DNA of 64,000 nt, taken from Varanus komodoensis. Lineage: Eukaryota; Chordata; Lepidosauria; Squamata; Varanidae. The notes under the pieces are model-generated. The model did no database searches. It was not told where the DNA came from and was given only the letters and a program-made list of their open reading frames with translations. Positions 52,724 to 62,639 of the stretch are shown one piece after another. The DNA is taken from contig NW_025335268.1 of NCBI RefSeq assembly GCF_004798865.1, forward strand, positions 33,953,678 through 34,017,677, written 5' to 3'. Each line of letters starts with the position of its first letter. The stretch's first letter is position 1. Position numbers and translations under genes: made by a program.

Positions 52724-52772
52724 ATGAGGTCTTGCAAAGATATTTTTGTGTTACTTTTATTTCTCTATGCAG
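52724..52772 (+). CDS. kringle gene exon 1: signal peptide
   Basis: 49 nt, differing from PLG exon 1 at three bases. It encodes [16 protein letters not shown] and ends in phase 1 before gtaagc. The start context is gccaaaATGa. The following intron is collinear with PLG intron 1 for long stretches, which confirms common origin. Confidence 0.92.
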
Positions 52773-55700
52773 GTAAGCTTGCTTGTATGTGACTTTTTTT
52801 TATAGAAGCAGAGATTATGAAAACAATTTTCAGAAATGGCTTGCTGTCTTCAAACCAACATTACTCTGAGTTTGTCCCCTAGAATTGCAATAGGACAAGC
52901 TCAAGTAGATGCTTGAAGTATAGCATTATTATTCATTAAATGTTGGATAAGTAGGGCTTGATTGAGAAAAGTTTATACTGTGATGATATGTCATTTGCCA
53001 AATGCTGTAAAGTCTCAAAAGCTGTGATGCTTAAATGATTGGCTAAGGATTGCGTGACCACATCTAATGCAAACTGGGAATTAGTTAATTTTTTTACTGT
53101 GACTTGTTAAACTTGTGTTTACAAATTTTGTGCTATATACTAATGCTCAGTGATCTAAGCATTCTTTTGCTGTATATTAGTATACAGCAAAAGAAGAAGG
53201 GGACGGCAGAGAATGAGGTTGCTAGAGGGAGTCACTGAAGTAGTGGACTCTGGGGGCCTAAGTGGACGCTGGGGGATAGTGGAGGTCAGGAAGGCCTGGA
53301 GGATTGTTGTCCATGAGGTCACAATGGGTTGGTTGCGACTTCGTGACTAGCAACAAGAACAACAACAACAACTAATTCAGCCTGTTGAGGTAGCCAGTGC
53401 ATTGTTGTCCCTGGTTTTGTGGGATCAGTTTCAATTTTTGGAACCAGAGGGAAAGGACAGAACATTATCCAATGTGAATCTTTTTTAATGTATCAAAATT
53501 AGGTCAGGACACACACTCGGCCAGATGACTCTGACTCCCTCTTACCCATGTCAAAGAGGCAGAAACTTCTCTTTTGCAACCAGTTACAGGTCTCCACTTA
53601 GGCAAAAGGCCAAGTCACCTGACTCTGGCATTGCGCTGCTTGGTGTCATCTGTAGGCCAAGCACTGCTACCTAGCAAATCTATTCAACAGTAAGCTGGCC
53701 GGATGCCTGAACAATAGGCTATTTGTGCAAAATCCTGCTTGCTGACTTTTAACTTTTTCCCTGCTTGTCCTCTTGCTTGCTATTCATTGGGTTAGTCCTT
53801 TTACAGGGCTTTCAGAGTAATTCCTGCTTCCTGATAGACCAGGAGTCCTCAAACTTTTCCACCAGGGAGCCAGTTGAAAGCTGCCGGTGCTGGGCATGGG
53901 CTGGAAAGGTGGCGCAGGCGGTGCGTGTGGACTGACGCGGGGGCACTGTGGCGGGGGTGGGGCACGCAACGAGGCGAGGAGAGCTCGGCGAGGCCTGGGC
54001 GGGCACGCGCAGTGAGGTGGGCACACGGGGCAGCGGCTTGCTCGCTTGGACATCGTTTCCTCTGAGCGAGCAAACCGCGCGCGGGGTGAGGTGGGCAGCG
54101 GCATGTGTGCGTGTGGCTGCGGGCGCGCATGCGAGGGGTCCAAATGGACATGGCGGGCCGGATAAATGGGCATGGCGGGCTGATCCGGCCCCCAGGCCTT
54201 AGTTTGAGGACCCATGTGATAGACTCTCATTGCTTCATCTAGGGTCAAGTTCACATCTTCTAAGTTCACATAACCAGTTCCTATTATAGTCTGGTCCGTT
54301 ACTGCATAATCAGTAAACTGCCCCAAATAACAATCCTGGCTCATCAGCTTTTTGTGAGCAGTTCTTTGAAACATTGCCATGTTAACCCTCTTGTGTAACT
54401 TGATCTCTCAAATGTCTCACTTGTTTTTGGTCTGCTGTCCTCTTTCTGCAACAGTCACACTGCCTTTCCTCTCCTCCTGTTTTAGCTTCATGTTGTTAGA
54501 CATTCACGGCCTCATTTCCTGCTGCGATCAAGAAGATATATTTTCCAATCATTAGCTTGTTGCTTGCATAGCAAACTCTGTTTATTTTTCCCTTCAGATT
54601 CAGCCTCTTTACATGAGGGTTTTAGTTTTTTGGATATATTTAAATATTCAGTCTTGTCACCAGTTCATAACCTTCATCTTCTTCTTTTCCTTTGCCTTCA
54701 ACCCCACTCCTGAAGCATGTATTCTTTCCTATATGAAGAAGCAGGTCTTGCTGGTTCTTTGAAGAAATAATTGAAATAACTAGGAAAGTGTTACTGTGCT
54801 GCATCTCTCCTTCTCTGAAGCCGACCTCACCTTGCCCTGCACCTTGTCTATACCAGTCTTTGTTAACGTCAATGAATATACTCAAAATCTCAAAGAGACA
54901 CTTTTCTATCCCTAAAGTCTGTAGTTTCCCAGGGGATCAATTAGGAATTACTCTCGGGAAAACCCAGTGACCTACAGCAGGTGTCCCTAATCTTTTTGGA
55001 CACATTGGCACTTTCGGGAATTTGAGAAATTGCTACCACAAAATGGCAAATCAGTGGACCACAGTTTTGGTGCCTACCTGTCTTCTTTATGGATCTTTAT
55101 GGATCTTATACTGTAACTTGTTCAGCAAAAACATTTGTTTCATGACTGAAGGACACTGCAATATCTCTTTAACAAGGAATTGTCTGATTTGGCAAATTGC
55201 TAGCAGTACAATACAGTTTGTGCTTCATTAAAACATATGTTTTGTCAATAAGCTACTTTTTGCAGAGAGGTTTTTTTCATGTGCACAGATGTACACACCC
55301 TTTTAAGTTATTTACCTTCATGGAAATTAACAAATGGCAATTGTAAATGGAATCTCTTTGCCATTTGATAGCTAAAAGACTGATAGTAGATCAGTGGAAG
55401 CGACTGAAAAACTTGGAGCACATTCAACATTTATATGAGTGACATATAGTTTCCCCTTTAAATGGCTACTTTTCTGGATATTTAGTCTGCTTTTGCTGAA
55501 GACTAGAAAGCTGTATTTGTATATTTCACAAATCCATCCACTTATATTAAAAGCAGAAAAAATAAACACTGGGGACCCTTTTACAGGTGCTCTTGTGTTC
55601 ATTTGTGTCCAAAACTGTATTTGCTAAATAGGACGATGCAAATTTGTTCACTTTGAATCTCTGTAACCACAATCAGTTTGATTTTTAAGATAGCCTTGAG

Positions 55701-58700
55701 TATCTATCTTTAAAGAAACAGGCTATTGATTCAAAGCAAAATCTGAAATGCTACTGTCCCACATGCCGGGGTGTCTGTGTCCAACTTCTCCTGCTAAATG
55801 CTTTGTCTATATGGCCGAATGGCCCAGTGGGGACAGGGGGAAGACAGACTGTGTCTGGGATCGCCCTGCTCATGCCTCTTCCTCAAAGGAGCTCCATAGA
55901 GAAAGAGTATTCCTTGCCCAGCTTTGCTTATATCCTGCCTTTCAAAAGATGTTTACTCAGGGTGCCTTGCAAGTATCAGTAAAATGCTATCCTTAAAATG
56001 CTAGGAGAATAACACTCCATAGAAAAAAAATTAAAAGGTGTGAAACGAACAGGTTCTGCTGTGAAGGATATGCTGGGGCCCAGTAGGAGGACTGAAAGGG
56101 AGTAGAAGGAAAAGAGAGTTCACAAGAAGTCCAATCATCTGTTGGGCATAGAAGGAAATTTGCACACCTGCAGGAACAGAAGAGATAGCGCAGGTGCACA
56201 AATTTCCATTCCATTTAAATGATAAAAATATTTTAAAAATGGCAAATCTAGAAATATTCTCTGGGCTGAATTCTTACAAATGAAGCTGGTACAAAGTGAA
56301 CTCAATCTGCTTTATATTTGTAATTTATTGATTCAAAATGGCTTTTAATCAACCCTTAAAGGTAAAATGCTTTCAGAGAGGTGTGCAGGGAAAAAACATA
56401 AAAATATCCAAGTCTTCCTGAAGAATTCCAATGTATTGTATTGTGTTTTCAATGCACATGTCATTACATTGATTTTATCAGCTGCATTTTTCAAATGCTC
56501 CTTTCTGTCTGAGAAATAGACTGAGTTGCAAACGTAAATAAACTTAACCTTTCCCCAAGATTGCAGTTCCATTGCATTGAGATGTCCTTTCACCTGAGTA
56601 AACATTTTTAGGAAAGCTGCTTTGAGCTCTGCTATAAAGCACATGAACAGCAGATAAATTAGGCCTGGACTGTTGGCTGGAATAATAAGCTGCTGCAGAA
56701 ACCATTCCTCTCGAACCAGCAACAGAAGGCTCTCAGTCATTAAGAAAAGTCCTGGGCGCTCTTATGATATGTCTACTCCTTTTCTCCACTTTGTTTTGCT
56801 CCTGAACATTTCTCAGTGTTCTTGCACTATCACAGCTTCAGCATTCTACAGCATTGGGGCATTAACAAAACTGGCCATTGAACAAATATGCGGTTGATTT
56901 ATTCATCTGTGCTGTTGTTCTTCTCTTCCCCTGTAGCTGCAGTTCCTATTATTTCTCCTGGGCAAGCCACATTCACTGGAGACTGCTATTGGGGCACTGG
57001 CAGAAATTACCGGGGTACCACATCAGTGACTGCCTCAGGAAAGAAATGCCAGGCGTGGAGCTCTATGACACCCCATCGTCACACGAGAACCCCCTCTTCC
57101 TTCCCAAATGCGTATGTTTGCCTCAACAGTCTTTCCAAACAGTGTTCTAGTAAATAGCTTTGAAAGGCTTAAGGTTGAATGAGATTCTCTTCTCTCACCC
57201 TTTGATTGATCCTCAATGGCTGCCACTTATTCCAGGACAGAACCCCGCAGTGCCAGTGACAGAATTTCATCCTGTGCTTTAGCAGATGTTTCCTGGGAAA
57301 GCAAAAGAATAAGATGGGGCAGGGAGCTGCTGTTTTCCGGGGACCCATTCATTCACCGTAATATTTATATCTAGCTGTGATCTCAAGAGTGACTTAGAAA
57401 ACCCTCCTCCAACCTGATGCCCACCATGCGTGTGCCCATTTTTTAATGTACCTATTCAATGTTTCTCCCCCTTTACCCATTTAGGGCAAACAAACAAACA
57501 GTCTCAAGACATGTTGCCGAAAATGCATCGAGTCTTCTTAGCTTGTCTCCACTATATTATCAGTAGAAATAGTTCACATGCCATGTATAAAAGCATATAT
57601 TTAAAATAAAAACTTGAAAGAGTGGAGATCACAGAGACTTAATTCATTGATGATGATGATATAGTATTTTTGTGGTTGTTCTCAGTATAACATTATGCAT
57701 GGTTTGCTCAAGTTGCAGCGCAATGATTTATGGGCAGTTGTGCTGATCTGGAGTTTGCCTCAGCTCTGTAGGCTGCCACCGAGAGTTGCTCAGATACAGA
57801 CAGATGTGGATTCAGCAGAATGAAAAACTTTTTCTACACCCCGAGGAAAATAAAAATCCCCTCAAGCAGCTCAAAACACAGGGAATCTCCCGGATGATGT
57901 CACCTGACGTTGTGCGTCTACTTTTACAGGGACCTGAGGGAGAATTACTGCAGAAACCCAGGTGACGACGCTAATGCCCCCTGGTGCTACACAGTGGATC
58001 AAAGGACACGATGGGAGTACTGCGGTCTGCAGAAGTGTCAACAGCCACGTACCAGGGGTGGGTGGAACCAGAATAAGGGGTGGCACAAGAGCCATTCTTG
58101 GGAGGGCTGGAGAGCCAGTGGGGTGTGCTGGCCAGAGCGCTGGACTGGGCATCCAGGCGATGCCAGTTCTAGCCCCCGCTCAGCCATGAAGCTCACTGGG
58201 AGACCCTAGGCAAGTCACAGACTCTTAGCCCAGCCTACCTCACAGCAGTGTTGTTGTGAAGATAAGACTGAGAAGAGGAGGAGGAGAGCTATGGGAGCTG
58301 CCTTGAGTTCCTTGAAAGGGAAAAAAAGAGTGTGTTATGAATATATTAAATGCATAAATCTCTTCTTGATCATCCCAGAGTGCAGGAAATGGAATAACTC
58401 ACTCAAGTTACAGAAAGCTGGATATCAGGAAAAACTTCCTGACTGTTAGAGCGGTACAGCAATGGAACCAATGACCACCGTGGGCTCTCTCAGGCTAGAG
58501 GCATTCAAGAGGCAACTAGGCAGCCACCTGAGAAGGATGGTTTAACTGGTGGCCTGCACTGAGCAGGGGGCTGGACCCAATGGCCCTCTGGCCCCTTCCA
58601 AGTCTACTTTCCTATGATTCTATGAAATAACAAAATAGAGCCGCAATGGCCTGTCCATCTTCCTTCTCCACTCTTTTCTCTTTCCTCTTCTTTGTCACAC

Positions 58701-61700
58701 CCTTTCTCTCCTCATCTGTCTTCCTTCTTCCTTTCCACCACTTTCCTTTTCTGGCCTTCTTTGTCTCACTCTCACTTCCCTTCCCCCAGCCCATTTCAGC
58801 AATCTGCTGCCTTCCTCAGGTCAGTGCAGGGCCACCTTTCTAATTCTTTCTACCTGTAGAGCTGCACCATCTGCTTGAACATTTAAGGAAAAGAAGGGTG
58901 AATTTGTGTGTGCGTGCGTGCGGGGGGGATGATGCTACAGACATACATACATATATGTCTCTTTTTTTTCAGATTTTCAATCTAACTGCAAAAGGGGAAG
59001 TGGTTATGACTACAGAGGAACCGTGTCTACCACTCGGAGGGGTGTAACTTGCCAGCGCTGGGCAAGCAACAGTCCTCATGTACCCAAGTATGAGCTTTCC
59101 CCGTTTGAGTGAGAGCTGCTTCCCGCTTTAGGCAGCCCTCAGGTCTGCAGCTGCCTGACTGGCTTTCGTGTGGAATCGCGCGGGACACAATTCAGCAGAG
59201 GCGAATTCTGACCAAGGCTGCAATTCTCTGCATGCTTCCTTGGGAGTCTGCAGCCCACTGAATTCTGTGGGAGTGACAGAAGAGTAAACGCGCCAGGGAT
59301 TCAGGTGGCAGAAGCCCAGCCCTCCATGGGCTTGCTCTGTAGTAGATTCTGCTCAGTGCCCCAGAACGTTCCTCTGCAAAATGTGCACGGGAAGGCAGTT
59401 TTAGAACCTGACTTTTGCTAGATGGGCAGATCATCATGCAGGGGACGCCTACCAGGCAGCTGTGAGCAGAGTGGATGTACGTGCCACCACTCCCCCCATT
59501 CAGCAATAAGCACAAGTGCTTTCGTTAGCACACCCAAGCGCTGCTTAGATTATGAAGGGGTGTGTGCTCCAAAATTATTCCTTTCCAAGCTACCTATGCT
59601 GAATGCCTAGAAACAAATCACACTTCGGTACTTCCAACCCACATGCACTAATCCATATTTTGAAAAAGTAATTTTGTTTCTGCCTCTCCCTGCTCTTCAC
59701 CCAGCTGTGGGAGAGCCAGCAACAAAACATACTTGAGGATGTGTGCATTTGGTCTCACCGCCGACAACCAGACAAGGTAGCATTTGGGTTCTTCCTGACG
59801 GCAGTGGCATTAACACTTGTTAAAAGGAATAATCAGAAGTGACATTGTTCCATTGCTCTTTCTGAGGGACAATAAATAATAGTGCTTCAGGGGGAAGCAA
59901 TTCAGTTTGAATGACTAACCTGCCATTTAGAGAGGACAGTTGTGGTAGTGCCTATGTTGTATTTCCCATGAAAATATTTGGCATATAAGTCATTGCCCCT
60001 CTAGCTGTGTGTATTAAACAAAGCCCAGAGTCTGAATTCCCGGCAAGTGCACCTGTGCTTTGCGGAGCTCTCACCAGTAACCAAGCCCCATGTGCTACGC
60101 AAGCGCTTGGATGCCAGGAATGGTGGCTGGCGCATCCCTTTCCCCCACGCCTGGCCACCAGCAGCAGCATGAGCAAGGAGAGGGCCACCAGCAGCTGGAG
60201 AAGGTTCTGCTTGTGCAGCTGGGGATCTATCTACCCCCCTAGCTCTATTTGCCTTTGCCTCCCAAGAGCTCCTCTGAATTTAATTCTGCCCTAAGGCTAG
60301 GAGAGGTTCACCATCGTTGCCTCACAAAAGCCTTTTTCCTCCATATGAGAGCAATGCATGGAATGTGCAGGCAAGAAGTGGGATGTGCAGGGAAATAGCC
60401 TAGAGTGTGCCCAGACAGCATGGGATGGGCCACGCAGAAGGAGGGTCCTGGACTCAGCCTACCAACCTCCTTGAGATTTTGAGATTTTACCATTCACTTT
60501 CAAGCCTGAGACCATGGCCTTGAGGGCTAGGAATGCCAAGCTGATCTTTGACATGAAATCAGGAATTCTCAGGTGCTATGTAAGTTTGTGCGGGCAGTCC
60601 ATTTTGGCTGGTCTTCCTGCCCTAAGGAGGTGGGCAGCCATATCAGCAGATATATTCCGCAGGCAAAGATCAGAGAATGTCAAAAGCCTCCAAATAGCAG
60701 CTCTCCAGAACCCTGGCCAAAGCAGAAAAGGGAATCCAGAATGTGTTGCACCCACTAGAATCCGGGACAGCTCCATGATTGCAAACTTGGGCCATGCCTG
60801 TCAAGTTTGCTTTCATCCACCTATTCTTTGGCATCAAAAGAACTAATAACAGATTCAGGAAGGGCATTTCCACTGGGAAACTGTCCTGATAGGAGGGCTA
60901 AACCCCTCACATAGGGGTTCGCCAATCAAAATTGAACACACAAACACAGGTGCACACTATGGCAGCTCTGAGGTAAGGTGCCCTGAGCATGGATCGCCAA
61001 CACTGTATTTATTTTCTATATTCCACTGAAAGCAATAGAGGATTAGCTGGGCCAAAGGAAAAACATGTTCAGTTAGTTTCAGTAGGACCTGGTTATGAAT
61101 ACCTTTAGGTGGATTGTGCTAGAAAATAGAATGATAATTACACTTAGCAGTCAAAAAAGCCTGGGAAAAATGTATGGCCTCTGTAACAATTTTCTTCCTT
61201 CCCTTTTTGCTTAGTTATTCACCTAGAACTCATCCTAAAGCACACTTACAAGAAAACTACTGTAGGAATCCTGATAATGATGCAAACGGCCCCTGGTGCT
61301 ACACGACGGATCCTGGGACCAGATACGATTATTGCAACATCCCACCCTGTCAAGGTGGGGCTGCTCGCACGCGAGTGTTGGGGTTTGCAAGGCCACCCTG
61401 GGTGCAGTACAGACAGGCCACTCCGCTGACTGTAGGAGACGTACAGGGAGGACGGGAGCGCAAGAGCCTCCCCCTGCTCACGCGCCCAGCAGCTGTGTGC
61501 GCAGGAGGAGCTGCCTGCAGCTGGAGGCAGCATGTCGCCCCCACGGCGGGCCACCTCTGGTCCCGGCCTGTGCAGGCCTCCCAGGTGCATGTGCACCACA
61601 CGGTGTCAGCAGCTAGTCGGTAGTAGTAGTGTTCATGCAAACTCAGTCAATGAACGTGAGCTGCATGTCTTCTGACACCGATGAACCCGCTTGCTTTTGG

Positions 61701-62237
61701 GAGGCTTCCAACTGGAAAACATTGGCATCTGGTCACCCGTGGAAAATTCTGTGACTGATGCGACACCCTCTTCCCAAATGCCACCCATAAGCATTTGCTT
61801 CAGAAAGGACCCACAGAGAGACTAAGCATTCATCTGGCTTGGCTTGGCTTGCGCCCCAAAATATACCGAGACGTTATATTGGTGAGCATTTACAGTATCC
61901 CGCTTCACTGGAAATAAAATGAAACTTGACTTCCCCCAGCTTCTTCCTCCTGCGAGATTCCTTGCACACGCAGCACTGCACCTTCCGCTTAAGCAAACAG
62001 GAAAGCTAGAGATGTCAGGCACAATCAGGGCTTTGTGTTGGGGTGCCTATTCCATCCCCTTCATTTCTGGTGTGAATGGCTGATGCTACATAACAGCCAC
62101 AAATACATCTAATTTCTTTCAGATGCTTGGCTTCAATGCAGAGTAGGAAATGGATGGAACTACAGAGGAACCGCATCAACCACTCGGACAGGTGTAACTT
62201 GCCAGCGCTGGGGAGACAAGAGTCCTCATGTACCCAA
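52724..62237 (+). CDS. plasminogen-derived kringle protein, apolipoprotein(a)-like (partial, continues past window)
   Basis: Coding exons seen: 52724-52772, 56937-57111, 57930-58057, 58973-59087, 61215-61354, 62123-62237. All have AG/GT borders and matching phases. The join is 722 nt, open, 240 full codons. Order: PLG-type signal peptide, one K4-type kringle, one K1-type kringle, the first half of a second K1-type kringle. No PAN, K2 or K3 exons lie between. The second half of the last kringle is not in 62238-64000. All six cysteines of each complete kringle are present, with none unpaired. Whether a protease domain follows cannot be seen. The gene is head-to-tail with PLG, so it arose by local duplication with loss of PLG exons 2-9. 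It resembles primate LPA in plan but keeps K1 units. A secreted lysine-binding decoy is a possible role (inference). No stop or frameshift was seen, so it is probably active. Confidence 0.85.
53784..54380 (-). mobile_element. Ty3/Gypsy-like gag fossil, interrupted by a hAT element
   Basis: The minus strand on both sides of the hAT insertion resembles part of a Ty3/Gypsy-type Gag. The fragment is short, broken and inactive, with no LTRs identified. It lies in intron 1 of the kringle gene, in a stretch absent from PLG intron 1. The long open frame here is not a host gene; its middle is hAT sequence. Confidence 0.4.
53840..54216. mobile_element. non-autonomous hAT element with 8-bp target duplication
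   Basis: It is flanked by perfect TGATAGAC repeats at 53832-53839 and 54217-54224. The start CAGGAGTCCTCAAACT mirrors the end (reverse complement CATGGGTCCTCAAACT). The 377-bp interior is very CpG-rich and has no transposase. The ends recall the OposCharlie-type hAT group (recall only). Confidence 0.82.
56937..57111 (+). CDS. kringle gene exon 2: K4-type kringle, first half
   Basis: 175 nt, the same length and phase as PLG exon 10. After the linker ([17 protein letters not shown]) it encodes [18 protein letters not shown] and [17 protein letters not shown]. The flanking introns also match those of PLG exon 10. Tyr-Trp-Gly after the first cysteine differs from PLG (Tyr-Arg-Gly). Confidence 0.93.
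57930..58057 (+). CDS. kringle gene exon 3: K4-type kringle, second half
   Basis: 128 nt; matches PLG exon 11 but with a shorter linker, ending at donor gtgggt in phase 1. The core is [17 protein letters not shown] and [10 protein letters not shown]. Position 55, Asp in working lysine sites, is Gly here, while 56 and 57 are Asp. Trp62, Tyr64, Arg71 and Trp72 remain. Lysine binding is probably weakened or changed. Confidence 0.9.
58105..58340 (+). mobile_element. MIR-like SINE in intron 3 of the kringle gene
   Basis: It has the head 'agagcgctggactgggcatcc', core 'ctcagccatgaagctcactggg' and tail 'gctgccttgagttccttgaaagg'. It lies in the intron that joins K4-derived to K1-derived sequence. Confidence 0.75.
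58400..58626 (+). repeat. CR1-like LINE 3' end in intron 3 of the kringle gene
   Basis: It contains 'aaaaacttcctgactgttagagcggtacagcaatgga' and ends 'ttcctatgattctatga'. A CT-rich stretch follows at 58650-58800. Confidence 0.8.
58973..59087 (+). CDS. kringle gene exon 4: K1-type kringle, first half
   Basis: 115 nt, same length and phase as PLG exon 4. It encodes [17 protein letters not shown] and [15 protein letters not shown]. From GYDYRGT on it differs from PLG K1 by a single residue (Val for Ile). The downstream intron is also near-identical to PLG for about 430 bp. Confidence 0.93.
58999..59517 (+). repeat. partner of the near-identical K1 tract
   Basis: See 23369-23886. Most differing positions have G or C here where PLG has A or T. 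The third K1 copy (62150-62400) shows clearly lower similarity in the same intron part, so the high identity is specific to this pair. Confidence 0.85.
61215..61354 (+). CDS. kringle gene exon 5: K1-type kringle, second half
   Basis: 140 nt, as PLG exon 5, with about 78% residue identity by hand. It encodes [20 protein letters not shown] and [10 protein letters not shown]. Asp55, Asp57, Trp62, Tyr64, Arg71 and Tyr72 are all present, so this kringle should bind lysine, as human K1 does. Confidence 0.93.
62123..62237 (+). CDS. kringle gene exon 6: second K1-type kringle, first half
   Basis: 115 nt, phase 1 to 2, with acceptor ttcag and donor gtatga. It encodes [17 protein letters not shown] and [15 protein letters not shown]. 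It begins 3150 bp after exon 4, and flanking intron segments repeat as well. The partner exon must lie beyond 64000. Confidence 0.92.
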
Positions 62238-62639
62238 GTATGAACTTTTCCTATTTGAATGAGAACTGCTTCCTGTTTTAGGCAGTCCTGCAAGTGTAAA
62301 GATGCTGGACTGGCTTTCATGTCTGGAATCATGTAGGGTACAATTCAGCAAAAGCAAACTCTGCCCAAGGCTGCAATTCTTTGCACACTACATCTCTTAT
62401 AAGCCTGAACATGCTAATCAATAATTTAAAAAATATATTTATTTTGCTGTCCCTCTCTGCTCTCACCTAAGTGTGGAAAAGCCAGCAACAAAACATATTC
62501 AAGGATCCATGTATTTGATCTTACTGCTTGTCAAGTCATGATCCAGATGACCAGACAAGGTAGCATTTGGTTTCTTCCTGACTTTAGCAGCACTAATACT
62601 TGCCAAAAGGAACAATCAGAAGGGATGCTGTTGGTTCCA

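Noticed and set aside
53784-54380. Open frame of 198 codons on the minus strand
   Set aside because: Its middle is the hAT element, which accounts for the Pro/Arg-rich translation, and its flanks are an old Gypsy-like fragment. Not a host gene.
52773-56936. A hidden PAN or K1-K3 exon in the second gene
   Set aside because: No segment with the PAN cysteine pattern or kringle motifs (YRG, PWCYT) was found on either strand.
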